12,351 nt of DNA from assembly GCA_016213345.1 (NCBI GenBank), contig JACRAO010000203.1:1-12351 (forward strand), read 5' to 3'. Made by a program: the position numbers and the translations under genes. Below the pieces are notes generated by a model, which did not search any database, was not told the origin of the DNA, and saw nothing but the letters and a program-made list of their open reading frames with translations. Shown in pieces: positions 1 through 6,614 of the stretch (its first letter is position 1; every line of letters begins with the position of its first letter). The stretch is from Bdellovibrio sp. (GTDB lineage Bacteria; Bdellovibrionota; UBA1018).

Positions 1-202
1 CACCAATGCCCCCTTTACTCCCAATAAAGTTAGCCATTGCGTTTTCAGTAATCGTATCCATATTTGAAGTCATAACAGGCAGACCTAACTTTAATTTGCC
101 CGTTCTGTCTTGAACGGAGATATCAACTAATCTTCTAGACTCATAATGATTATAAGAAGGAACTAACAGCACATCATCAAACGTAATAGCATTTACAGAC
201 AT
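1..202 (-). CDS. IMP dehydrogenase / GMP reductase family protein, N-terminal part (truncated by window edge)
   Basis: Reading the minus strand from ATG at 202 gives 67 codons, open to the window edge. The protein starts MSVNAITFDDVLLVPSYN, and TFDDVLLVP (residues 7-15) is the hallmark N-terminus of the IMPDH/GMPR TIM-barrel family. It continues with LPVMTSNMDTITE (41-53) and GSKGGIG (61-67), matching the first barrel strands around the nucleotide site. These enzymes either oxidise IMP to XMP (GuaB) or reduce GMP to IMP (GuaC). The catalytic Cys loop and any CBS domains lie outside the window, so the two cannot be told apart; hence no symbol. An in-frame ATG at 220 would add six residues (MLNNIN). 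Neither start has a visible Shine-Dalgarno sequence. The gene is divergent from rpsB. Confidence 0.9.
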   Translation of the reverse strand, partial: MSVNAITFDDVLLVPSYNHYESRRLVDISVQDRTGKLKLGLPVMTSNMDTITENAMANFIGSKGGIG

Positions 203-210
203 ATTTATAT

Positions 211-240
211 TATTTAGCATTATTTTGTGGAATTTTTCAA
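211..240 (-). promoter_or_regulatory. Possible promoter of the IMPDH/GMPR-family gene
   Basis: On the minus strand TTGAAA (240-235) is followed after 18 nt by TAAATA (216-211). Transcription would begin close to the ATG at 202, giving an almost leaderless mRNA, which fits the lack of a ribosome binding site. The DNA is very AT-rich, so chance matches are likely. Confidence 0.3.
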
Positions 241-265
241 AAAACTTTAGTAAATGAAATATAAA
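236..265 (+). promoter_or_regulatory. rpsB: Possible promoter of the rpsB operon
   Basis: TTCAAA (236-241), an 18-nt spacer and TATAAA (260-265) resemble a sigma-70 promoter. It would start a leader of about 160 nt near 270, just before the structured leader elements. Its -35 box overlaps the -35 of the divergent promoter on the other strand. Weak -35 match; assignment by position and pattern only. Confidence 0.4.
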
Positions 266-269
266 TTCG

Positions 270-433
270 CACATCCCTACATTGCGTGGTGCTAAACCAC
301 TAAAAAGGTTTGGTTTTTGGGATGGAGGAAAGGCAAGTTATTAAAATAACTGTCTTTGAAACTGCGGTAAAGATCAATATATGTTTCCCGCATATCAATT
401 TAGCCACTATGATTTAATAAAGGAGTAAAACAG
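270..433 (+). promoter_or_regulatory. Structured 5' leader of rpsB (candidate S2 autoregulatory leader)
   Basis: This non-coding stretch contains a hairpin GTGGT(286-290)-GCTAA-ACCAC(296-300). A mutually exclusive alternative pairs AAACCA (294-299) with TGGTTT (311-316). A longer stem-loop spans 329-357: 12 base pairs including one G-T, a single bulged A at 335, and loop TAAA (342-345). GGAGG at 324-328 looks like a ribosome binding site but has no start codon after it. The true rpsB site, AGGAG at 421-425, lies 8 nt before the ATG. Leaders of rpsB-tsf operons are known targets of S2 autoregulation in enterobacteria; whether this one works that way is inference. Confidence 0.4.
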
Positions 434-1303
434 ATGCCTAATGTTGTCATGAAAGAGTTGCTAGAAGCGGGGGTTCATTTCGGTCATCAAACAAAACGTT
501 GGAATCCAAAGATGAAGCCATATGTGTTTGGTGCAAGAAATGGGATCTATATTATTGATCTACAAAAAACAGTATCCCAGGCAAGAGCCGCTGTGCAATT
601 TGCTGTACAAGTAACCTCTGAAGGAAAAAAAGTTCTTTTTGTAGGCACTAAAAAACAAGCAAAAGATATTGTCGAAGAAGAAGCCAAAAGAGCCAACATG
701 TATTATGTAACAAATCGATGGCTTGGTGGCATGTTAACAAATTATCAAACTGTGCGAGCGTCGATTGATAGGCTAAAAAAATTAGAATCACTAAAAGCTG
801 CGCCAGAATGGAATGAAACATCAAAAAAGGAACAATCCCGTTTAGATAGAGAACTTTTCAAACTTAAAAAATCCCTGGGTGGTATCGAAGACATGAAAAA
901 ACTTCCAGCAGCACTGTTTATAATTGATACCGAGAAGGAGCATATTGCTATAAAAGAAGCAAAAAAACTTGGTATTCCACTAATTGCAGTAGTAGATACT
1001 AACTGTGATCCGTCAGACATTACTTATGTGATTCCAGGAAATGATGACGCAACAAGGAGCGTAAGACTTTTTTCAAAGCTTATAGCTGATAGTTGTGTCG
1101 AAGGCTCTCAAATTTATCAAGAAAAACTTCGCTCACAAGAACAACTGCAAGTTGAACGCGATAAAGAACAAGAACTTTTTGAGGCAGAAAAGAAAGCTTC
1201 TCGTTTTGAGGGTGATATAGATCTGCAGGGTTTGGACGCGGCAGACTTAGAAACTCAAGATTTAGAGCCGACTGAAGAAAATGTTGAGAAAAACAAAAAG
1301 TAA
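434..1303 (+). CDS. rpsB: 30S ribosomal protein S2
   Basis: The 289-aa product is S2, which sits on the 30S subunit between head and body and is needed for S1 binding. Diagnostic segments are LLEAGVHFGHQTKRWNPKM (residues 9-27), IYIIDLQKT (38-46), VTNRWLGGMLTN (92-103) and the C-terminal IPLIAVVDTNCDPSDI (181-196). The start is fixed by AGGAG at 421-425. The conserved core ends near residue 224. The remaining ~65 residues form a charged, probably helical then acidic tail (many E/D, ending in KNKK), longer than in the 241-aa E. coli protein. It opens the operon, 17 nt before tsf, the usual partner. Confidence 0.98.
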   Translation: MPNVVMKELLEAGVHFGHQTKRWNPKMKPYVFGARNGIYIIDLQKTVSQARAAVQFAVQVTSEGKKVLFVGTKKQAKDIVEEEAKRANMYYVTNRWLGGMLTNYQTVRASIDRLKKLESLKAAPEWNETSKKEQSRLDRELFKLKKSLGGIEDMKKLPAALFIIDTEKEHIAIKEAKKLGIPLIAVVDTNCDPSDITYVIPGNDDATRSVRLFSKLIADSCVEGSQIYQEKLRSQEQLQVERDKEQELFEAEKKASRFEGDIDLQGLDAADLETQDLEPTEENVEKNKK

Positions 1304-1320
1304 ATAAGGAGAGAACTTAA

Positions 1321-1926
1321 ATGGAGATCTCAGCAACACTCGTAAAAGAGCTACGGGAAAAAACCGGGGCTGGCATGATGGATTGCAAGAGAGCGCTTTG
1401 TGAGACTAGTGGGAGTTTTGAGAAAGCTATTGAATACCTTAGGAAAAAAGGTATTTCCTTGGCTGAAAAAAAGACCGGCAGAGCCACAAAAGAAGGTGGT
1501 ATTTCGGCTTATATCCACGGTGAAGGGAAAGTAGGAGTGCTAGTTGAAATTAATTGTGAAACAGATTTTGTTGCGCGTACAGAACAATTTAAACAATTTG
1601 TAAAAGATGTTGCAATGCAAATTGCCGCAGCTAATCCCCAGTGGGTTAGTGCAGAAGACGTATCATCTGGAATAATTGCTAAAGAAAAAGAAATAGCAAT
1701 AGCTCAGATGAAAGACTCTAACAAGCCCATTCAGGTTTTAGAAAAAATTGCTGAAGGAAAGCTAAACAAATTTTATGATGATCATTGCCTGCTGCGGCAA
1801 TCTTTTATAAAGGATCCTACCAAAACTGTAGATCAACTCACAAAAGAAACTATCGCACTTTTAGGAGAAAACATTTCTATTCGCCGTTTTACGAGGTATG
1901 TTTTAGGTGAAGGGCTATCGAAATGA
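1321..1926 (+). CDS. tsf: Translation elongation factor Ts (short form)
   Basis: EF-Ts is the guanine-nucleotide exchange factor that regenerates EF-Tu-GTP. The 201-aa protein has an N-terminal UBA-like domain with TGAGMMDCKRAL (15-26), which contacts the EF-Tu G domain, and the second signature EINCETDFVAR (76-86), followed by CLLRQSFIKDP (156-166). At 201 aa it is much shorter than the 283-aa E. coli protein and matches the compact Thermus-like form with a single core subdomain; the C-terminus (NISIRRFTRYVLGEGL) shows it is complete, not truncated. AAGGAGAG (1306-1313) lies 7 nt before the ATG. Its TGA overlaps the pyrH ATG in an ATGA, implying translational coupling. Confidence 0.97.
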   Translation: MEISATLVKELREKTGAGMMDCKRALCETSGSFEKAIEYLRKKGISLAEKKTGRATKEGGISAYIHGEGKVGVLVEINCETDFVARTEQFKQFVKDVAMQIAAANPQWVSAEDVSSGIIAKEKEIAIAQMKDSNKPIQVLEKIAEGKLNKFYDDHCLLRQSFIKDPTKTVDQLTKETIALLGENISIRRFTRYVLGEGLSK

Positions 1927-2657
1927 CTTTACAAAAAAGCACAAAACGCAGTGAGCCATATAAACGTGTTCTTTTGAAAATCTCAGGTGAGGCTCTGGCT
2001 GGACAACTGGGTTATGGAATTGATAGTGATTATTTAAAAATTATAGCTCAAGAAATTAAAGATATTCATGCACTAGGTATTCAAACCGGAATTGTCTTAG
2101 GAGGTGGAAACATCTTTAGAGGCGTCAAGGGTGCAACAAAGGGCATGGATCGAGCAAGTGCAGATTATATGGGTATGCTTGCTACTGTATTAAATTGTCT
2201 TGCACTGCAAGATGCTTTGGAACACGAAGACGTACACACACGAGTACAATCTGCAATCGAAATGCAAGAACTAGCCGAACCGTACATCCGAAGACGAGCC
2301 ATTAGGCATTTAGAAAAAAACCGTGTTGTTATATTTGGTGCTGGCACTGGAAATCCTTATTTTACAACTGATACGACTGCTGCACTTAGGGCAATGGAAG
2401 TTGGTTCAGAAGTAGTTATGAAAGCTACAAAAGTAGATGGCGTTTTTGATTCGGATCCTGATAAAAATCCAAATGCTAAACTTTATCATGAACTCTCTTA
2501 TTTGGATGTTCTTAAGAAAAGACTAGAAATCATGGATTCTACTGCAATTTCACTTTGCATGGATAATCAGTTGCCTATTATTGTGTTTAATTTAAATATT
2601 CGTGGGGCATTAAAACGAGTGATTTTAGGCGAGGATGTTGGAACACTCGTACATTAA
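1923..2657 (+). CDS. pyrH: UMP kinase (uridylate kinase)
   Basis: PyrH phosphorylates UMP to UDP with ATP, an early step for RNA, DNA and cell-wall sugar nucleotides; it belongs to the amino-acid-kinase fold and is normally a hexamer. The 244-aa sequence shows LLKISGEAL (17-25), the glycine-rich VLGGGNIFRG (58-67), DRASADYMGMLAT (76-88), the UMP/ATP-site segment GAGTGNPYFTTDTTA (139-153), KVDGVFDSDP (170-179) and MDSTAISLCMDN (204-215). About ten residues precede the usual KR(V)LLK start. The ATG overlaps the tsf stop by four bases (ATGA), and no better in-frame start lies close to the fold, so the small N-terminal extension is probably real. Confidence 0.98.
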   Translation: MTLQKSTKRSEPYKRVLLKISGEALAGQLGYGIDSDYLKIIAQEIKDIHALGIQTGIVLGGGNIFRGVKGATKGMDRASADYMGMLATVLNCLALQDALEHEDVHTRVQSAIEMQELAEPYIRRRAIRHLEKNRVVIFGAGTGNPYFTTDTTAALRAMEVGSEVVMKATKVDGVFDSDPDKNPNAKLYHELSYLDVLKKRLEIMDSTAISLCMDNQLPIIVFNLNIRGALKRVILGEDVGTLVH

Positions 2658-2677
2658 AAACGGGAGGAAAATGTACT

Positions 2678-3235
2678 ATGTCTAAAGACGTCATTGATTT
2701 GATGGTTCAGGGGATGGAAAAAAGTTTACAATCTCTAAAAACAGAACTTTCGAAGTTAAGAACTGGTCGGGCTTCGACCGCACTCATGGATCCAATAAAA
2801 GTAGATTACTATGGATCCTCAGTTCCTGTAAACCAAGTCGGCAATGTAACTACTCCTGATGCTCGCACTATCCAGATCACTCCGTGGGAAACTCAAATTA
2901 TAGGTGCTATTGAAAAAGCTATTTTAGCTGCTAATATTGGGTTCACTCCACAAAATGATGGGAAAATAATACGTATTTCGCTTCCACAAATGACAGAAGA
3001 ACGCAGAAAAGAATTAGTAAAACTAGTAAAAAAAATAGGTGAAGACTCTAAAGTCTCTCTTCGCAACCAGAGACGTGAGGCTAATGAAGAAATCAAAAAA
3101 AGAGAAAAAGCCAAACAGTTTTCTGAGGATGACGCCAAGAAAACAATGGATCAAATACAAAAGAAAACTGATGAAAAAGCAGTAGAAGTCGATAAAATAA
3201 TGACTGCAAAGGAAAAGGAGATCATGACTGTTTGA
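2678..3235 (+). CDS. frr: Ribosome recycling factor
   Basis: RRF splits post-termination ribosomes together with EF-G. The 185-aa protein has the family length and order: helix with LRTGRAS (27-33, the conserved Arg region at the domain hinge), the beta domain with VDYYGSSVPVNQVGNV (42-57), then LPQMTEERRKELVK (102-115) and the long charged helices including LRNQRREANE (128-137). GGGAGGAAA (2662-2670) is the ribosome binding site; an ATG at 2671 between it and the chosen start is out of frame and opens only four codons. The last codons carry the AAGGAG (3215-3220) that serves uppS, whose likely start lies inside this gene. Confidence 0.98.
   Translation: MSKDVIDLMVQGMEKSLQSLKTELSKLRTGRASTALMDPIKVDYYGSSVPVNQVGNVTTPDARTIQITPWETQIIGAIEKAILAANIGFTPQNDGKIIRISLPQMTEERRKELVKLVKKIGEDSKVSLRNQRREANEEIKKREKAKQFSEDDAKKTMDQIQKKTDEKAVEVDKIMTAKEKEIMTV
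3215..3220 (+). promoter_or_regulatory. Ribosome binding site that decides the uppS start
   Basis: AAGGAG sits 7 nt before CTG 3228, the only upstream codon able to start uppS with its conserved N-terminal strand. The nearer ATG at 3224 is in the frr frame and meets a stop after three codons. The next in-frame uppS ATG, at 3267, is 46 nt away and has no ribosome binding site of its own. Confidence 0.6.
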
Positions 3236-3974
3236 TACTACATTACCCAAGCATGTTGCTATAATCATGGATGGCAATGGACGTTGGGCGCAGGCAAAAG
3301 GTTATCCGCGAGTGTTTGGACATATCCGAGGTGCAACACGAGTAAGACCGATTGTAAGAGAAGCGGATAATCTTGGCATCAAAGCGTTAACACTTTATGC
3401 TTTTTCGACTGAAAATTGGTCAAGACCCGAAAGTGAACTCAATATTTTATGGAAGTTATTAAAAAAATATTTTCAAAAAGAATTAAATGAACTTAAGCAA
3501 AAAAATATCCGCTTAAATATTATTGGAGAATTAGAGAGGCTCCCTCTGGCCATACAAGAAACTGTAAGTCCTATGCTAAGAGAACTCTCAGAAAATACAG
3601 GATTGCAATTTAATTTGGCTATTTCTTATGGTTCAAGACGCGAAATATCCCAAGCGGCATCATATTTTGCAAAAGATTGCTTAACTGGCATTCATCAACC
3701 ACAAGATATGACTGAAGAGCTTTTTCTCAAATATTTAACAACTAACAAGTTAAAGGAACTCTCTGATGTAGATCTGGTTATTCGTACAAGTGGAGAAAAA
3801 AGAGTAAGTAATTTTCTGCTTTGGCAATCTGCCTATGCAGAGTATGTTTTTACAGATACATATTGGCCTGATTATACACCCAAACATTTTAGAGAAGCTC
3901 TTTTTGAGTATTCACAAAGAGAAAGACGTTATGGTAAAGTAAAAGCTTGTAACAATGAACTCAACACACTCTGA
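3228..3974 (+). CDS. uppS: (2Z,6E)-undecaprenyl diphosphate synthase, probable CTG start
   Basis: UppS condenses eight isopentenyl diphosphates onto farnesyl diphosphate to make the C55 lipid carrier for peptidoglycan and other glycans. From CTG 3228 the product is 248 aa. It shows LPKHVAIIMDGNGRW (6-20, catalytic Asp15), GH..GA (31-36), LYAFSTENWSRP (56-67) and RTSGEKRVSNFLLWQ (186-200) with the diphosphate-binding arginines 186 and 192, then Glu205 in SAYAEYVF. ATG 3267 begins at MDGNGRW and would remove the first beta strand (PKHVAII). A TGA at 3225 closes the frame upstream and no ATG, GTG or TTG lies between. CTG therefore fits family length (E. coli 253 aa) and the AAGGAG spacing, unless the assembly has a 1-base error. 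It overlaps frr by 8 nt and cdsA by 20 nt. Confidence 0.93.
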   Translation: MFDTTLPKHVAIIMDGNGRWAQAKGYPRVFGHIRGATRVRPIVREADNLGIKALTLYAFSTENWSRPESELNILWKLLKKYFQKELNELKQKNIRLNIIGELERLPLAIQETVSPMLRELSENTGLQFNLAISYGSRREISQAASYFAKDCLTGIHQPQDMTEELFLKYLTTNKLKELSDVDLVIRTSGEKRVSNFLLWQSAYAEYVFTDTYWPDYTPKHFREALFEYSQRERRYGKVKACNNELNTL

Positions 3975-4788
3975 ACTAAAAAAACGAATTTTCACTGGTA
4001 TTTTAGGTGGTGCACTAGTATTAGCCATACTTTTTTTTGGAGAAACCATAGGAGTAACTGTTTTGGGTTTTATTATTTCTTTAGGAATGCTCCAAGAATT
4101 TATAGGAATTACATTTCAATTACACGATAAAAAAGAAAAAAAGCTCTTACTTTTTGGACTGCTGTGGCTCATCGTGTTTACAAATTATTGGATTCCACGT
4201 ATAGAGTATGTGCTTTTGCTTTTTTATTTTTTTATTTTATTTGGTTATTTTTTATTTACCGCTGACGATCATGAAAGTGAACAAAGCTTAAAAATACATT
4301 TTCAAGAGTTAATGATTTCACTTTTTGGAGGACTTTATCTTTGTTTTATCCCCATGTACTTAGTATTGATAAGAACCTCTCCAAATGGAAAAAAGTGGAT
4401 TATTTTCTTCTTTCTATTAAATTGGTTATCTGACACTGCAGCATATTTTATAGGCAAAAAATATGGCAAAAGAAGGCTTTGGCCAAAAATTAGTCCTAAA
4501 AAAACCATTGAGGGTGCTCTAGCAGGACTAGGATCCGGTATTGTATTGGCTATATTTTATAAGTTTATATTTTTTAGAGACATGAGTTATTTTTCCGTCT
4601 TTTTCACTCCACTTTTAGTTGGAACACTTGCACAAATGGGAGATCTCTGCGAAAGTTTCTTTAAGAGAGCTTATCAGAGAAAGGACTCTGGCGAAATTTT
4701 ACCAGGGCATGGTGGTTTTTTAGATCGTTTCGATGGAGTTATTTTTAGTGCTCCACTTATGTATGCGTGCATTCGACTTTTTTCATAG
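3955..4788 (+). CDS. cdsA: Phosphatidate cytidylyltransferase (CDP-diglyceride synthase)
   Basis: CdsA converts phosphatidic acid and CTP to CDP-diacylglycerol, the precursor of all bacterial phospholipids. The 277-aa polytopic membrane protein has several hydrophobic segments (about 15-53, 63-102, 117-140, 147-166, 186-208, 214-228). The family signature at 234-260 begins SFFKRAYQRKDSG and ends GHGGFLDRFD, with the metal-binding KD and D..D residues present. LSDTAAYFIGKKYGK (158-172) and ISPKKTIEG (179-187) are also typical. The ATG lies 20 nt inside uppS and has no clear ribosome binding site, so it is probably translated by coupling. The gene follows uppS directly; dxr is not present in this cluster. 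Confidence 0.97.
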   Translation: MNSTHSELKKRIFTGILGGALVLAILFFGETIGVTVLGFIISLGMLQEFIGITFQLHDKKEKKLLLFGLLWLIVFTNYWIPRIEYVLLLFYFFILFGYFLFTADDHESEQSLKIHFQELMISLFGGLYLCFIPMYLVLIRTSPNGKKWIIFFFLLNWLSDTAAYFIGKKYGKRRLWPKISPKKTIEGALAGLGSGIVLAIFYKFIFFRDMSYFSVFFTPLLVGTLAQMGDLCESFFKRAYQRKDSGEILPGHGGFLDRFDGVIFSAPLMYACIRLFS

Positions 4789-4797
4789 GAGATATTG

Positions 4798-6429
4798 ATG
4801 TTATCACTTCTTGGTTTTTTAGTAATACTTTGTCCTCTAGTTATAGTACATGAGTTTGGTCATTATTTGTTTGCAAGGCTTTTGAATGTAAAGGCCGAAG
4901 TTTTTTCGATTTTTTTTGGTCCAAGTATTTGGAAAAAGAAATGGGGAGAGACGGAGTGGAGAGTTGCTACAATCCCACTAGGCGGATACGTTAAGTTTTT
5001 AGGAGAAGATCCAGAAGCCCAGCTCTCGCCAGAAGAGCAAAAAAGAGCTCTGAATAAGCAAGTGCCCTGGAAACGGTTTTGTATTATTTTTGGTGGACCG
5101 CTTTTTAATATTCTTTTTGCCGTTTTTGTGTTCATGGTGATTTTAGTTATTGGTGAACCACAGGTAGCTAGTGTAATTGGCAGAGTGGTTAAGAGTTCTT
5201 ACGCCGAAAAAGCAGGTCTTCGCAGTGGGGATCAGATTTTAAGTATTAACAGCAAACCTATACGAAGGTATGATGAAGTTTTACTAGCTGTTAACGAGAA
5301 TCCAAACCTACCTTTAAATTTAAAAATTAAAAGAAAATCCCAGGAAAACATTATTGATTTGATAATCACTCCTACACCACAAAAGGGTTTTAGCGTGTAT
5401 GGCGAAGCAACAGATGTAGGTGAAATTCAGGGCATGATTCCTTCGGCTCGTTCTACACAATTTGGGGTATCAGATCCTGGTTCATTGGCAAGTAAAGCAG
5501 GAGTACAAACTGGAGACAAGATTTTAGCTTTCAATGGCTCTCCTGTTAGCACATGGGAAGAAATTTTGGAAAACTATGCGGCACTTTCCGCTAAAACTGC
5601 GTTTACTTTGAAAATTGAATTTCAAAAAAAATTAGAGCAAAGAGCACTTGGTTTTACAAAGCCAATACAAAGCCAAGGTTTTGAACAGGATTTGGGGTTT
5701 TATTCAACAGAGCTTTTTGTAGAAAAAGTAATTGCTAAATCTCCCGCCGAACAAGCAGGCATTTTAGTTGGGGATCACTTACAGAAAGTAGGCAATCAGG
5801 AAGTATATAGTTTTTTTGATCTGAAAAACGCAGTGCAGCGTTCTGGTGAAAAAGACGGGAAAGTATTGGTAGAGTGGGAAAGATCTGGAAAGAAAATGTC
5901 ATCTCTTATCTCTCCTACGGCAACAAGCGGCAGAGATGCATTGTTGAGAAAGACCACGCAGTACACCATTGGAGTGATGCCAATGTTTTTTTGGGCGGAA
6001 CCGGTTACTGTGATTGAGAGAGTTTTGAATCCATTTTTACTCCTTTATAAGGGAGCTGAAAGAACAATCGTGTTTTCGTGGAGAAATTTGGTGTCTATTC
6101 GGAAAATGATGACAGGAGATGTTTCTATTACTACTTTGGGCGGTCCCATTCTGATTGGCAAAATTGCTGGCGAGTCACTATCGAGGGGTCTTATTGCGTT
6201 TTTAACAACGATGGCTATTTTATCTGTTGGACTTGGGATTTTAAATGTCTTGCCAATCCCAGTTTTAGATGGGGGACATCTTTTATTACTTGCTATTGAA
6301 TCAATCCGCAAAAAACCGCTTACTATACGACAAACCGAAATTATTCAGCAAATTGGCTTATCTATTATCTTGCTTCTTATGGTAGTAGTAATAAAAAATG
6401 ATTTAACAAGATTGCCATTTTTTGATTGA
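4798..6429 (+). CDS. rseP: RseP-type site-2 zinc metalloprotease with three PDZ domains
   Basis: This 543-aa M50 protease cuts membrane proteins within the bilayer; E. coli RseP cleaves the anti-sigma factor RseA and leftover signal peptides. HEFGH (18-22) in the first membrane helix holds the zinc ligands and catalytic Glu. FGGPLFNI (98-105) starts the second helix. LNVLPIPVLDGG (482-493) supplies the third zinc ligand, Asp491. Between helices 2 and 3 lie three PDZ repeats: about 122-195 (AGLRSGDQILSIN), 212-277 (AGVQTGDKILAFN) and 305-375 (AGILVGDHLQKVG). E. coli RseP (450 aa) has two. ATG 4798 is preferred over TTG 4795 because AGGAG (4787-4791, overlapping the cdsA stop) is 6 nt from the ATG. 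Substrate unknown here; no sigma or anti-sigma gene is nearby. Confidence 0.96.
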   Translation: MLSLLGFLVILCPLVIVHEFGHYLFARLLNVKAEVFSIFFGPSIWKKKWGETEWRVATIPLGGYVKFLGEDPEAQLSPEEQKRALNKQVPWKRFCIIFGGPLFNILFAVFVFMVILVIGEPQVASVIGRVVKSSYAEKAGLRSGDQILSINSKPIRRYDEVLLAVNENPNLPLNLKIKRKSQENIIDLIITPTPQKGFSVYGEATDVGEIQGMIPSARSTQFGVSDPGSLASKAGVQTGDKILAFNGSPVSTWEEILENYAALSAKTAFTLKIEFQKKLEQRALGFTKPIQSQGFEQDLGFYSTELFVEKVIAKSPAEQAGILVGDHLQKVGNQEVYSFFDLKNAVQRSGEKDGKVLVEWERSGKKMSSLISPTATSGRDALLRKTTQYTIGVMPMFFWAEPVTVIERVLNPFLLLYKGAERTIVFSWRNLVSIRKMMTGDVSITTLGGPILIGKIAGESLSRGLIAFLTTMAILSVGLGILNVLPIPVLDGGHLLLLAIESIRKKPLTIRQTEIIQQIGLSIILLLMVVVIKNDLTRLPFFD

Positions 6430-6470
6430 AACAATAAATTGTGGGAGACATGCCATTCATCATTGAACTT

Positions 6471-6491
6471 CTAATAGAAAATTTTCTATAG
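6471..6491. repeat. Inverted repeat CTA-A-TAGAAAATTTTCTA-TAG
   Basis: TAGAAAATTTTCTA (6475-6488) is a perfect 14-bp palindrome, extended by CTA/TAG arms (6471-6473, 6489-6491) across one extra A. It lies 42 bp after the rseP stop. It lacks a GC stem and a following T run, so it is not a typical rho-independent terminator; a protein-binding site or the core of a small repeat element is possible. Confidence 0.5.
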
Positions 6492-6585
6492 TCATGCCAG
6501 TTCTGAGTTTCGAATTCCGTCAAATCTACCCAGTCTGTAAGAATGAAGGGCTCACACAAACGGGTTGTCAAATAGATCTTTGATA

Positions 6586-6614
6586 TTGCCATTATTCAGA
6601 AAATTTAATATTAA
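6586..6614 (+). promoter_or_regulatory. Possible promoter giving a leaderless transcript of the 6623 gene
   Basis: TTGCCA (6586-6591), a 17-nt spacer and TATTAA (6609-6614) resemble a sigma-70 promoter. Transcription would start around 6621, at the ATG, which agrees with the absence of any ribosome binding site before this gene. AT-rich context limits confidence. Confidence 0.35.

Noticed and set aside
294..318. Stem AAACCA/TGGTTT followed by T residues as an intrinsic attenuator before rpsB
   Set aside because: The stem is only 6 bp and AT-biased with an 11-nt loop and a short T run broken by GG, too weak to call a terminator; kept only as an alternative leader pairing.
2671..2685. ATG directly after the frr ribosome binding site, opening a four-codon reading frame
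   Set aside because: It is out of frame with frr and stops immediately; the ATG at 2678 has better spacing and starts the conserved protein.
3023..3277. Minus-strand frame of 84 codons, very rich in Phe and Leu, over frr and the uppS start
   Set aside because: It is the complement of lysine-rich frr codons (AAA/AAG read as TTT/CTT); frr is unmistakable on the plus strand.
6377..6592. Minus-strand reading frame of 71 codons across the rseP 3' end and the following gap
   Set aside because: No ribosome binding site, ends inside rseP, no recognisable domain; an open stretch of this length is expected by chance in one of six frames.
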